Positions 45,226 through 57,346 of a stretch of DNA of 64,000 nt are shown piece by piece. The stretch spans positions 1,178,001 to 1,242,000 of the forward strand of contig JAQFWX010000003.1 of the NCBI GenBank assembly GCA_027605045.1. The letters are read 5' to 3'. Origin of the DNA: Phallus indusiatus (Eukaryota > Basidiomycota > Agaricomycetes > Phallales > Phallaceae). A program made the position numbers and the translations under genes. The notes below the pieces were generated by a model. The model saw nothing but the letters and a program-made list of their open reading frames with translations, did no database searches and was not told the DNA's origin. How positions within the stretch are numbered: the stretch's first letter is position 1; each line of letters opens with the position of its first letter.

Positions 45226-45317
45226 TGGGAGAGTCGAATTTCTCTATTGCCATTACATAATATTTGCTTTCCGGTTCACTACCAGTAAAACTAGAAAAGC
45301 ACCGTCAGCTACTTGCT

Positions 45318-47324
45318 ATGGGTAGAAATAGTAGGTCTATTACAAATAATTCACTCATTTGGGTGTTCAGAAATTATCATTTCAGAAAAATCTGGCTCTA
45401 CCATACGAAGTAAGTTCGGGGCAGCCTTGTTTCCTGCACGCTTTAAAGTTATCTTTGTCAAGGACTTAGGAAGGACCCAGGTGTCCCTAAATTGCCACAT
45501 TTGAAGTTTAAAATGGATATGAAAAAAGATTCGTATGCCTCTGTATATTATTCATATAAGATTTTGTAATCTTCAAGTAGCTGACATAGTATTATAGGTT
45601 CAAAAATATCATATCGAAGCGACAGGGGATTGTATGGAGACAGCTTCAGAACAGTCGTTGGCAGCATTGGCAAGCACTGCAGCTAATGCAACTGATTTCG
45701 CCTTTCATCAAACCACCGGTGAACGTGGTATGGATCATGCTAAACGCCAATACATTCGGACACTGTACAAGGTTATTGAGCAATCGGATGTTATAATTAT
45801 TGTTCTGGACGCTCGAGATCCAGAGGGTTGTAGAGCTAAACTGGTGGAAGACGAAGTTCGTAGACGAGAGAGTGAGGGGAAAAAGTTGGTCTTTGTTTTA
45901 AATAAAATTGGCAAGCAGTGATGCGTCTTGTTTGCGTATAATGTAATCTTGACACGCTATTATTACAGATCTCATATCTCAAGAAAACGCTATGGCGTGG
46001 TTGCGGTATTTACGGCATACTGCACCTACGGTCCCCTTCCGCTCATCGACCCAACACCAATCCGCCAATTTAAAGTCTCGTTCGGCCCCTGGTCTGTTGA
46101 ATTTAATCAAATCCTATAGAAATACCCCAGCGGCCAAAATCACAGTCGGTGTTGTCGGATATCCCAATGTCGGGAAATCCAGTTTAATTAATTCACTGAA
46201 GCGTTCTAAAGTACAGTTATCTTGGTGTTAGCTGCTTCACGATACCCATAACCTCTTGACAGGCCTGTGCTGTTGCAGCGGAAGCAGGATGGACCCGCGA
46301 TTTACAAAGCGTGCAGATTGACCGTGGAGTTCGCATAATAGATTCTCCTGGTGTCGTATTTGACGACGCTGACCCCGAAAGTGCAAAAGCTCGGTCGGGC
46401 ATACTGTTACGGAACGTCCTAAAGGTGGAGGACATCGACGACCCCTTGGCTATTGGTACCCGTCCGCACAATTTCCACTCGAGTATAGATACTAATGCCT
46501 AATAGTGGAAGAAGTTGTCAAACGGACGTCCAAAGAGACACTCCAAAAAACTTACAAACTCCCAGAATGGAATAGTACGATGGAATTTGTCACCATGGTT
46601 GCTCTTACGACTGGTAAACTCCTTAAGGCAAGTCAGATTCACGGATAATATTTGATTTCAAACAGAAATATTTCCAGGGAGGAACACCGGACTCTCTAGC
46701 CGCCGCACGCTCAATTCTCCAGGACTGGAACAACAATAAAATACAATATTTTTCAATACCTCCCGCTGTTCACTCATCTAGTCTTCCATCTACCATACCT
46801 GGCGCCGAAGATGTGGGTCAATTGTCAATAGTCCAGGGCGGGTTTGGTGCCGCTTTTGATTTAGGCGAGCTGTACGGTGAAGCTATGCGAGAAGATAACG
46901 CAGAGAACGATATCACCGAAGGAGACGGGTATTTCTTATTGCGGATATGGTTATTCCTCGTTTGATGCAATTGTTTAGGAGTATGATGTCCGATGATATC
47001 GACCAGGTCATTCCCCACCGTGACGAACCCTCACTGACACCGGACTTCCGTAATAATAAACAACAAACACAGCCTTTCTTTGGTACAAAACGGAACTTAC
47101 ATATCGCTTCAGAGTTTGCTTCTGGCATCGCCGCAAACATCAGACCCAAACGTGTAAAGCCGACGTATGAAATCGCTCTTGATACTCATACCCAGAGCAC
47201 TCTGAGCACGTCTAATCCTCTTGGACGTCGCAACGTCAGGGTGAGCCTCAAGAAGGGGAGGAAAGCGGCTAGAAGAGCGACTGGAGCGACGCCAGACGGA
47301 ATGGTAATAGATGGAGATACGTGA
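45318..47324 (+). CDS. nucleolar GTPase, GNL3L/Grn1 (nucleostemin) type
   Basis: Circularly permuted GTPase that helps export or mature large ribosomal subunits in the nucleolus. Exons 45318-45409, 45470-45542, 45598-45910, 45969-46210, 46263-46455, 46506-46627, 46678-46928 and 46979-47324 sum to 1632 nt, 543 residues. Motif order is permuted: G5-like DVIIIVLDARDP, G4 VLNKIDLI, then G1 GYPNVGKSSLIN, with G3 IIDSPGV last. The tail is basic (SLKKGRKAARRATGA). Two introns are GC-AG (45911-45968 and 46628-46677). The family's usual lysine-rich nucleolar leader is not seen. Only KKDPGVPKLPHLKFKM is recognisable near residue 30, so the first exon and start are uncertain. Confidence 0.88.
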
Positions 47325-47822
47325 TAAGATATGATGAAGCTGGTTAACTCCCGCGTTTACAATTCATGATACTTAACGACCGCAACATGTCTGAAACCAA
47401 ACGACGAGGAGGTGATGCTGCGCTTCTTTACCGGCTAATAAATCATGTGTTTATGTATGGCATGGCGCTGGAGGACTCTAACTTAATCCCCGATAGTTGA
47501 GCTGGGAGCCTAAACTTGAAGCTTGAAGGCCGAAGCTCAAGTGCTACATTGATACCCGAGCAATACCCCAAAGAGCTTACAAAGCGCGTTGTTGGACTAT
47601 TATGCTTTAAGATGCGCATTGGAAAATAATAGCACTCAAACAAGATTCACTTGAATAATTGCATGAGTTAAGCGCAAAGTTTGGAACTCAACGGTCCATC
47701 ATTATGTAACCTGATGAGTTAGCAGCACTCAGTATGATCATCATGAAGCTAAACTATATCAAAATTTGATCAAATTTTTGAACGTTCTACACCCAACTCA
47801 GGGTGCTTCTTACTCTGTCATC
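47325..47822. other. intergenic
   Basis: This is 498 bp between the GTPase and the hydrolase gene with no supported gene. A minus-strand frame at 47443-47643 has no motif. Confidence 0.5.
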
Positions 47823-49668
47823 ATGCTTTGGTCCTTATCTCCAGCAATTGTTCACTCACCGCAAACCTCCGCTTCACTGTCGATTGCAGATACCGAACAC
47901 AGGATCTCTTTGCGTGAATTTGTCGAGCTAAGATGCCCTAGCCTTTCCGTGCCATTCAAACCTGTCTGGTGGTTATTCAACGGCCATCTTCAGACTATGT
48001 ACGCTTTCTCTCCCCAGAAATTATCTCGTCTTTTCTGTACATTGTTCATCCTAGGTATAATGCTATAGGGAACTTTTCTCATGTTCGAGAAGTAATATAT
48101 GAAAGGTCAGCAGTTTTTCAATGGAATTGTCTGCTGTCCTTATTTTACCTTCCGTAAGACGATATTTGGAGCTGCTGGATGGTGGTACCTTGTACATTCG
48201 TTCACTTATTCCCTGTGTCATTGTTTTAAACTCCAATCGATGTTTAGGGGATTGGATTTCACTGGACCCTGTCGTCAGGATGAAATTGAAAACGATGTAC
48301 CCATTGTTGTCGTCGCCCATGGTAAGAATTTAAAAAACATGCAAAGCCATTAATATTGTCACTCGACACTCAGTCATTCATACGCACGTTCAGGTCTTAC
48401 CGGAGGTATGCATGGTGTGATTATATATCACGCTTTCTTCATTTATCCTCTTTTCACAAGGATCATATGAACCGTATGTTCGATCAATTTTATCCGTGAC
48501 TTGTTCTTCCGTCCACGACGGAGGCTTTGGATATCGCGGGGTGGTCGTTAATTTTCGCGGATGTAAGAATACCTTCAGTTGTCGTCTGAATTGAGTTACA
48601 TGGGTCATTAGGCGCGAATGTACCTGTAACAAGCCCTCAACTGTACTCAGCAGGCCATACCGATGACCTTCGAACGGCTCTCTTATACCTTTCCCTTAAT
48701 TACCCTAATGCGAAGTTATTAGGCATTGGCTTTTCGCTTGGTGCAAATGTTATGACGAGATATTTAGGCGAAGAAGGTTCAAAAAGTAAACTTACTTCGG
48801 GTTGCGTCTTAGCATGTGTACGTGACTGAAACATATCGATCATGTTATGCAACGCTTAATGTTTGAACAGCCATGGAATATACCCCAAAACACCGCTGGG
48901 TAAGTATTTATTACAAAGGTCACATATACTCAATGGTCTAATGGATTATACCCCTTTATTGGCTTAGTTTTGAGGTGAGAGATATCTTGCGAATATTGAT
49001 AATTTTTATAATTTCTGGTATAGGCATCGTTTTTCAGTCGCAATGTATATTCGAAAACAATGGGCCGAAATTTCAGACAAATATTACTCAAAAGTACCCC
49101 AGGCATGAGGAACCTTCACGATAGACTTCCTCGGGCTCATATGCAGTGGGTCTTAGAGCATGAACGATTTACTCTTGCTGAATTGGACGAGCACGTAATT
49201 CGATTCATTGGAGGATCATCACCCCCGTTTCCGTTTCCGTCCGCCGTCGCTTACATGAAATGGGCATCGAGCGACGAACATATAAAAACTATACGTGTCC
49301 CCTTCATAGCTTTCAATGCGTTAGACGATCCTATTGTCAACAACGTACCAGTGCCCTTACCTGACGAAGCCACGCACGTTTTGATCGTGACAACTGATAA
49401 AGGGGGGCATCTTGGGTGGTTTCAGCGACCTCGCTCCGGTGGTTTTTGGCAGATGGAACAGTGGACTCGTCAACCGGTTTGTGAATGGATCAAAGCTACT
49501 GCGGAAGATCTTCTAGATTCCGGAATTGTTCAAAAAGAAGACACAGATACTGTCAATGATTTTGTTATCTCTAAGAGTAATCCCAGTATTGGGTACCGAG
49601 AACAACCTGGCCACGCTTCGGATATTGTTTCTAACGCGAATATGCCTGGACTTGTAGCGGGCTTATAA
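47823..49668 (+). CDS. alpha/beta hydrolase, YheT/EMB8/Eht1-type (AB hydrolase 4 family)
   Basis: Serine esterase or acyltransferase; yeast relatives Eht1 and Eeb1 make and cleave medium-chain fatty-acid ethyl esters. Multi-exon. It begins MLWSLSPAIVHSPQ. The family entry block VWWLFNGHLQTMYAF lies near residue 50. DVPIVVVAHGLTGG forms the oxyanion strand, and GYRGVVVNFRGC follows. The nucleophile elbow is GIGFSLGANVM (around 48722-48755). The acid is in FNALDDPIVN and the histidine in DKGGHLGWF, both in the last exon (49060-49668). An in-frame upstream ATG at 47766 would add 19 residues. The intron around the lid region near 48900-49030 was not fully resolved. Confidence 0.87.
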
Positions 49669-50381
49669 CCACGCATACCGTTTTGTGAGATCTATGTAAT
49701 AGCATGAAATATAATACGGATGGCACTAAGTACGATGTACATGGCATATGTGTTGGTCGATTGATATTTAACGTGCCACTCACATAAACTATTTTAACTT
49801 CAGACTCCCAGGAATCCAGCACTAACGATTCACAGCATGATCTCCTGAACTTCGATGTCGCAGAAATTGTGAAAAGAAGACAGCCAAAACTTGCTAAGCA
49901 AGCTACCACAAGACGCTCTTCAAATATCAGTGCATTCCACACCCACCTTTAAATCGCCCAGTAAGTAATCCAATCTTAATTTTCCTAAAAAAAGAATGGC
50001 TCAGAACGGCTCACCCATCTCTTCAATGTTAAAATCTGTGCTTTGATGGATTCACCTTCTGACCTTCTAGACGGCAGTAATGATTGGTCGAAACTGGCTT
50101 GCCGTTCGAGCGCACATAAGCATCCCCGGATAAATATTTGTTGTTGTATTTTGTCAACGTTTTAACATCTTGAGATTGGCTGTCTTGCTAAGATCCAGCA
50201 ACAACTCATCACGGTACGAGGATATTTCGATGACCACTCACAGAAAATCCAAGAGCCCTATAAAAAATATAGCATCAATATTATAACAAAACTCCTCTTC
50301 CCCGAAAGCTTGTTAAACTATTCTATATTCTAGACCCGTCTGCAACGCCTCTCAGTTTACTTGCTTATACCAGTTACAGCA
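49669..50381. other. intergenic
   Basis: This is 713 bp. A 103-residue minus-strand frame (49631-49942) overlaps the hydrolase 3' end, has no splice partner or motif, and is not called. No RNA gene is recognised. Confidence 0.5.
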
Positions 50382-51188
50382 ATGAGCGGCGCGCAACTTG
50401 GAAAATTCATCCCACCATCCGAACAAAGGTTCTCTTGCGGTAAGTCTGAACCAAGTTGTAAAAGAATATTCTGAAAAAAAAAATCATTAGTGGACGGAAG
50501 AATGTGGTTACTGGATGGTTCATGCTGAGACCATTAAACATGGTCATTAGTTCCGCTTTTGAATATGCTTGCAGTCTCTTACCTCGTTGTAACATTTACA
50601 TCTGCTGTGATGAACAGAATCAATATAGTCGACTATGTTTATATATGCATGACATAAGGATGGAAAAAAATGATATGGAAAATGAGGACGTACCTTCATG
50701 TTTACCCCAAAGTCCAGTCGATGGAGTATCCTCGTAAGATACTCAAATTGGTCTATTGGTGTTTGCGGTGTTGGTATGTATTCCCAATTCGTGCTCCAAC
50801 TTTCTCCTCGACGCGACGTGTTTAATTCCTATCCAAAATCAGGGTTTGCAAAAATCAAACACTGAATAGATCTTCCCTTTCGATCTTTTCTTCCGCAAAA
50901 TCGTCTAACGGATGCGAACAACAGGTGTTAGTCCACATATTCAGACATGTGATTTTCTCTCTAACGGACGGAACACGAATAAAGAAAAAGCAAGGTGTAA
51001 AGGACCTTTATCAATGTTCTCCATCAAATGGCCTGATTCATCTCGTTCACCAGTTCAGGTTGGTGAAGTCTGCAAAGAGCGACATTAACATGTCTTTTTA
51101 TCAGCATTACTTAGGGTTTATTGTTCTCCTCGATCAGAATACACCGTTCATCCATCAAAACGGGACTGTTCAGGAATCAGTATCATGA
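50382..51188 (+). CDS. 191-aa orphan protein, cysteine-containing
   Basis: Four exons close one frame: 50382-50439, 50491-50503 (13 nt), 50575-50733 and 50843-51188, 576 nt in all. The protein starts MSGAQLGKFIPPSEQRFSC and continues VDGRILLPRCNIYICCDEQN. It has a Met/Asp/Glu-rich middle, a Ser-rich stretch and then IFRHVIFSLTDGTRIKKKQG. It ends in a hydrophobic HYLGFIVLLDQNTPF segment. I do not recognise any family. There is no clear signal peptide and no CaaX end, so it is not an obvious pheromone precursor. The evidence is only that four borders with good donors and acceptors agree in phase. It could be a young, lineage-specific gene or a chance construction. Confidence 0.4.
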
Positions 51189-51406
51189 TCATAATTGGAC
51201 AGATCGATCGACCGAGGCAAGATGAGCAAGATGCGATAGTTTTGCGACAACCGCTTGGATATGTTTGAACTTCCTAATAGTGTCTGGATGACTCGGATTT
51301 GACTCGCTAACCGCTAAAGAATGAGCAAAATCAACGAGCTCGGCTTCCGCCTATCTTATAAATCTTATGGTCTGCGTCGTTCTTACGTAAGAAAATCTTT
51401 TCTGAA

Positions 51407-54400
51407 ATGTCTTCGGTGGACCTCAGCTACATATTAACATCCTCACGAGCTCTCAATGCACAGCTGCAAACGCGTCCAGATTTACCAACCGTTAACCTTG
51501 GACTTGATCAAGTGGAGTTACAGTCTCGGAGACTCGTGAATCGCTACGGAAGTTCAACATCTGCGGACACAGGAAGAGGGTACGTTCACGCCCGAAGGAT
51601 TAACAAAATGACGTTTTCATCGGGACTTTGAACAGAAATTTCTTGTTAGCTCAGGCTAATGTTGACGCTCCTTCACTGGTCAACTCTATTGCTGCCCTAA
51701 ACACGACATCAACGTTTTCACCCCTTCGCGCTTTGTTAGACACCGACGTCTCTGGATATCTTCGTCACTCTCATGAACAGACATTAATATCAACTATTGA
51801 AGAGGGGCGGCGCGAAACAGAAGCTGAATTTTATCAAGTTTTGGAAGAACGTATCCGTAAAGATTGGGAGTCGCGTAAGAAGCGCATTTTCGACGAATTA
51901 GGTCGTCATGCATTCACTGACACCAATAACTTCTCGACAACTGACTTGAGGAGTTCTATTCCCGCTTCACTATCGTCCTCGGTAAGGAATATGATTGTAC
52001 TCATTGAAAACTTGTCCGTCTTACCAGATGCGGGCCCCTCCTTTTCTTATTCAGTTCTCGGCATCTTCTTTCCACCCGAGTTTGCAGATGCACCACAAAA
52101 TGATGGTATATGATCGTGTAATATCAGAGTTAACGGCTGCCCGAATTGGTGGTACATCTTATCCAATTGTGCACTCATTGTTGCAAGCAACTGTCTCCCT
52201 CAACAATGAAGTAGGCTTTTTTTACTAGCTGCCCAAATTCAAGCATACTTACATACTTGGTATTTTACTAGACATCAATACCAATGCAAGAAATTCTTCA
52301 TGTACTATTGAAAATAACCAAAGAGCCTCCGGTTATATCACAGCCATCCCATGGCGGTGCTCACTTGCTGAACACGCCCATGTATGAGCGCAAATACGCT
52401 CGAGCTTATCTCGACCAGCAAAACTCGCAGGATATGTCTATCCAAATTATTAGAGGAGCCAAAGAAGCTTTGGAAGAACAGTACGTTTCTTTTTTTACAA
52501 TATTAAGCTGTGAGTTTTCATTCATATGGGGCCATGCTATTTCAAGATACTGGGATATAATAGAAAAGACCATATCCTCCAATCCTTCACAAGCAGCTCT
52601 AGGTGGTGATCCCAGTGCCTCGAATCACATCCGAGCGTATTTAGCAGTCAAGTTTTACCGAAACGGCCAATGGGAAGAGAATTTAGAAGTGCGTTGAGTT
52701 ACGTGCTCGAAAGCTGCTCATCGTTTCATTCTGCTTTTTACTAGATTCTGAATGGAAAACCTCTGTGGGCTCAATTGTTTTATTTACTCCGAGCCGGCCG
52801 TACAGAAGATGCAGTTGATCTCGCTAACAAGCATAAATCCATCTTAGACAGTCGGCAAAGAGATTTTTGTTCCTTGTTCCAGAAATGGGCTTCGTCGAGC
52901 GACGGGAGGTTAGTCGAAAAACAAAAAAATTTGTACATGTGCTTATCGAAGGTCTGATTTTTTTTTTTACAGAATAGCTGATACCAGTCGGAGTATATTC
53001 CGAACACATTTAGAGCACTCCCCCACAGTGGATCCTTTCAAGGCAGCGTTATTCAAATTAATGGGTCGCGTAGAGCCTAACAAGCGTAATGTTCCATATG
53101 TTACTGGCACTACGGAAGATTGGATGTGGTTCCAACTTGCCATGGTATGAATTCATCTACCCGGAAAAGATGATAACACAGCTGAAGTTGAAAAGCTCGC
53201 AAAGGTCGATTTTACAAAAGAGAATAGCGGGCTCAAAGAATTGGGCGAGGTATTGTTAGGTTACGGGGAGCGTCACTTTGAACCTTCCTCAGGGCAAAAG
53301 GGCAGTCCAAAACATGGAGTTTGGGCAAAGATTATGCTAATCTGTGGAGAGTTCGAAAGGGTATTTTCATCCTCTCCCTTGCCTTTTAAGTTTTTTTTAC
53401 GGATTCTTATAGGCTGTTGCTGCATTATATGATCGACATGAAACACAAGCAGAAGCTGTACATCTCGCAATCGCACTGTCCTACTATGGCCTTCTTCGAG
53501 TAACCCCTCGCGCTGAAGCTTCAGACGCAACAATATGTGAGACATTTCCGGTGGTTAAATAAGAACAAAAATTTACTCTGTTTTTAGTGTCTGTACCCCA
53601 CAACCGTCCCGCTTCAGTCAATTTCCCACTCATGATTGCACGCTACATCCGCCAATTCATTCGAACGGATCCAAAAGAGGCTATACAATATGTTTATTGT
53701 ATTTGTCTCAATGCTGATCAAGGAAAAGATCTAGGGCGGGAACAACTCGAAGCTGCTTGGGAGCTATGCCGGAAAGTGATTGTAGCTGCAGAGTCTAGCG
53801 GAGTATGGGAGGACTTGGTTGGTGGAATCCGTCGCGACGGGGTTAAATTCGTGAGTTTCGATGAATTCGTAATCAATAATATGTTCCAATGATGTTTTTC
53901 TCATCATGGTTAGAACGGAGAATTAGAACGCGCACTGGATTTGCTGAAACTTGACAAGGCCAAATACTATGAGGTTATCCTTCTTCCCGCTGCAAGGCTA
54001 TCAGAGAGAGAAAATCGCATCAACGAAGCCATCAAGCTTTACAATATGGCGGATTCCCCCAATATAGTTTTAGAATGCTTAGCTCGGGCCTTGAGTAACG
54101 GGCTAGTTGATCCTCACAGCGTTTCCACGCCTTTAGCTGAACTAGAACAAACGGCGACGGACATTCTTCGACACTACGAGAAAACTAATAAAGGGCTCGG
54201 AAAGGGAAAAGATACTGTGATCAAGCTTCTCCATATTCGAACTGCACAAGAAGCTTGGGAAAAGGGTCGCTTGGACCCTGCATTGCAGGTAAAGTGTTTC
54301 ATGACCTAGTGATTATTGATGATTGACATTGTCTTGTTTAGGCGATCGAAGCTTCTCAGCTATTCCCACTGGATGGCGACTTGACTACTGTAACCAAATT

Positions 54401-54714
54401 TTCTGAAGACTTTAAAAATCATGATGAAACGATAGTTCGAAATCTGCACATTTTCTTACCGTTGACGATGGCTATCTTGCACAAGCAGCATGATAATATC
54501 AAGACCACGGCTCACTCGGAGCCCGAACGACAAGCTGTATGCTTTCTCCTTTTTTCCCCCATTGTCCGATATGACCTAAGATATTTTATAGCTTTTAGCC
54601 GCGTTACGCAGAAAATCAAGGTCGTTGGTCATGTTTGCTGGGATGTTACGCTATCGGATGCCTACCGAAGTGTATAATCGGCTTTTGGAAAGCGACGTCG
54701 ACATTGCCCTTTGA
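51407..54714 (+). CDS. NIC96: nucleoporin Nup93/Nic96
   Basis: Inner-ring scaffold of the nuclear pore that anchors the Nsp1 channel complex. The N-terminus MSSVDLSYILTSSRALNAQL leads to helical segments (SHEQTLISTIEEGRRETEAE) and then the long alpha-solenoid. Recognisable blocks include IRAYLAVKFYRNGQWEE, ALFKLMGRVEPNKRNVPYV and EDWMWFQLAMVDF. LKELGEVLLGYGERHF and LGREQLEAAWELCRKVIVAA also match. The C-terminus is MLRYRMPTEVYNRLLESDVD, with stop at 54712-54714. The frame between LAM and VDF closes with a 60-nt intron ending GCTCGCAAAG; nearer AG sites would break it. Coding length is within the usual Nic96 range of about 800-900 residues. Several internal exon borders were inferred rather than fully summed. 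Confidence 0.93.
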
Positions 54715-54867
54715 TTCGATGAATTCATATTATTCATCATTTTACTAGTGACTTTTCGTTTATATACATTTGTTTCCTTAGCAATTGCACAAAGCGTTCG
54801 CATGTTGTACAGAAAGAAAAAAATATTTCATATTATATCATTCTCCCAGATCAAGCAAATGTGACTT

Positions 54868-56201
54868 TTAAATTCCCGCACCACCAGTTACTTCTAGAGT
54901 ATGACCTGACACGTATGATGCCAGAGGAGAGACAAGGCTTTTTGAAAGTGAGAGGGTTAAATTATGTTTTTTTATCATTGAAGGTGAAATACATATCACG
55001 CACAATAAAATTGCAGCAGCAGCTTCGTCGGGTGAACCACCACGACCGAGGGGAATAGATGCTGACACGTCAGCTTTGAGGTTAGATTTTGGAATACCCA
55101 AGGATATCTCCTTTCCGTCAATCTTGATACTTTTTCCATCTTCTTTCGCTGCCGTCAATCTACACGATAGAAATAATGTATATAAGATCCCTGCGCAGAA
55201 AAAACGCCATTAAATGAATAAATACCTTGTCTCGATACGACCAAAAGCAATTGTACTACAAAGCAAGATTAGGAAGGAGAATGCAGCAGTCCCTGTTATA
55301 CCAAAACTCACTTGGCACGGACATTAAAGGGACCCCATTCCTTAGCTATTGTCTTGGTAAGACCAAGAACGGCAGCTTTAGCAGCAGCGTAATTAGCCTG
55401 TCCGACGTTTCCATGAAGACCTGATACACTAGAGACATTAACGACTGAGCGATTTTCGTGCAGTTCGGGTTGTTTGATGCGGAAGTAAGGTGCAGCGGCT
55501 CGGACGAGACGGAAGGGAGCGCGAACGTGCACTTTTTGAATGACATCCCAGGCATCGTCGGGTAGTGTGTGTAGCATCTGTAATCCATTAAGTTATCCGT
55601 TGTTGGAAATAAAGACCCGGACGTACCCGATCGTAAGTAAAGCCAGCTGTGACATTCATGAATGATATATATCAATGAGAGAACACATCTTTAGAGGTAT
55701 GGTAAACACTAACCATTATTAACAACGTGGTTGATTTTTCCATATTCCTTGACAGTTACATTGACAATTTTATCTGGGAAGTCGTCTGCACTGACATCGC
55801 CAGCTACGGCAATAGCACTTGCGCCCGTTTTGCGAATTTCATCTACCACCGATTGGGCTTTTGCTTCATCGAGACTGTTTTCATGTCGGTAACGGAAATT
55901 ATTATATTTCTATTGGAAAAGGCTTACTCGCTGACGACAACTTTGGCACCTTCACGAGCGAATAAGAGGGCAGCACTGCGTCCAATGCCCTGTTAGAGGG
56001 AGAGTAAATACGAGTATAAACACATAGAACCTTGTAAACCTACCTGACCAGCACCACTAATTGAAGTCATGCCAGTATGTAAGTAATCTGAAAGCATTGA
56101 GGGGTGCACACATACGTGATGATGGCGACCTCGTTGGCGAGCAAGCCTCGGCCTGCAGTGTTTGTGATGTGACCAGTGATTTGAGATAATCGTTGAGACA
56201 T
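54868..56201 (-). CDS. FabG-like 3-oxoacyl-ACP reductase (short-chain dehydrogenase/reductase)
   Basis: NAD(P)H-dependent reductase of the classical SDR family. Exon 1 (56201-56116) reads MSQRLSQITGHITNTAGRGL. A 13-nt exon (56056-56044) completes the nucleotide-binding motif TGAGQGIG together with the next exon (from 55989). GAKVVVSD follows. The catalytic Ser is in VVNVSSVSG and the Tyr-Lys pair in NYAAAKAAV (55430-55390). The last exon adds the SPLASYVSGHTLEVTGGAG ending that is usual for FabG-like enzymes, stop at 54868. The long KEDGKSIKIDG loop is a fungal/eukaryotic feature. It may act in mitochondrial fatty-acid synthesis or peroxisomal metabolism; the sequence does not decide. Diverges from the GPALPP gene over 135 bp. 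Confidence 0.87.
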
Positions 56202-56324
56202 TCAAAGAAGAAGGATATACTTGTAAGATGGAAATCCACGAATTCTCTTTCTATGAGAATATATATACGTATGTCAGGGTCGTGTCGGGTTCAGGCAAAA
56301 CCCGGGATCAAATAACCTGACTCT

Positions 56325-56330
56325 CACGTG
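56325..56330. promoter_or_regulatory. CACGTG E-box before the GPALPP gene
   Basis: The core lies 6 bp upstream of the ATG at 56337 and 124 bp from the FabG-like start, inside their shared divergent promoter. Its closeness to the ATG may mean it is incidental. Confidence 0.35.
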
Positions 56331-56336
56331 ATAATC

Positions 56337-57265
56337 ATGTCTTCAATTGGACCTCAAATACCAGCACACCTCATTCGCAAAACAGAAGAAGAGGAAGAGG
56401 AGGAAGACGCATATGCACCTGAATTACCTCCTGATTTTGTGAAAAAGACAGAAACCAAACCCGAGGATGGTGATGAAGAGGATGATGATGACGACGACGA
56501 CGACGAGATAGGGCCAAAACCGATCAGACGAGTAGAAGAAGGCGTTGATGATGATCCTGTTCGTGCATTTATGGAACGTGAGAGCAGACGAAGAAAAGCG
56601 CGAGAAGAGGAGGAATCAGGGAATAAGACCAAGAAGCTACAGCGTGAGGAATGGATGCTGGTGCCGCCTTCTTCATCGAGTTTATTAGGATGTAAGTGTG
56701 AATAGGGAACAAATAATGATAGTCAACCTCACGTAATTATTTGTTAGCCATTGATCAACCTGGCAAAGTCAAGGCACGACAATTTTCTCGTAATTCAGGG
56801 AGTGGAAGAAACCAGCCTGGGGACTATTCTTTATGGACGGAGACACCTGCTGAGAAGCAAGCGAGGATTAAAGACGAAGTTGAAGGGAAACGGAAACGAG
56901 CGACGGATGTAGATGTAGATGCTGAAGACGTGGAATTACGAGACAACAAGCGAAGTAAGGAGACTAAGGAATTGGTGGAGAGCTATAATGTAAGTGTAGC
57001 GCAGAATTTGCGCATGTGTGGAGTGTGCTGACGTTTTGAACAGAGAGAAGTAAGAGGAAAGACATTGCTGGAGATGCATCAGTCGAAGACGAAAAAGGAT
57101 GGTGATGATGATGATGATGAGCCGGCAGCGATATGGGATCGTGAAAGAGACATGTCGATTGGGGGACGACTTATGGACGAGCGACAACGATCGAGGATGA
57201 TTCAAGATGCACGGGGATTATCAAGTCGATTTAGCAAGGGGAAAGGTCAGTCGGGGTATTTGTAG
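56337..57265 (+). CDS. GPALPP-motif/DUF3752 nuclear protein
   Basis: Exons 56337-56691, 56748-56989 and 57044-57265 sum to 819 nt, 272 residues. The N-terminus MSSIGPQIPAHL matches the G-P-x-x-P motif that names the family, repeated as EIGPKPIRR after a run of about ten Asp/Glu residues. EEWMLVPPSSS precedes intron 1, then KARQFSRNSGSGRNQPGDYS and WTETPAEKQARI, typical DUF3752 blocks. The C-terminal SKGKGQSGYL is also conserved in the family. The role is unclear; relatives are nuclear and sometimes linked to splicing. The acidic run is encoded by an imperfect GAT/GAC repeat. Confidence 0.87.
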
Positions 57266-57346
57266 AAATAATATCATATATTATATTTACAGAGATAGTG
57301 ATACATTGGGGGAGTGTGTTATTTAGTAGTATACATGTGTACTGTG

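Noticed and set aside
49631..49942. 103-residue minus-strand ORF beside the hydrolase
   Set aside because: Overlaps the true 3' end, lacks motifs and conserved splicing.
50382..51188. Mating-pheromone precursor
   Set aside because: No C-terminal CaaX box and no repeated short peptide; length and composition do not fit.
56354..56632. 92-residue serine-run ORF on the minus strand
   Set aside because: Mirror of the Asp/Glu-rich repeat in the GPALPP gene; a Ser run is what the complement of GAT/GAC gives.
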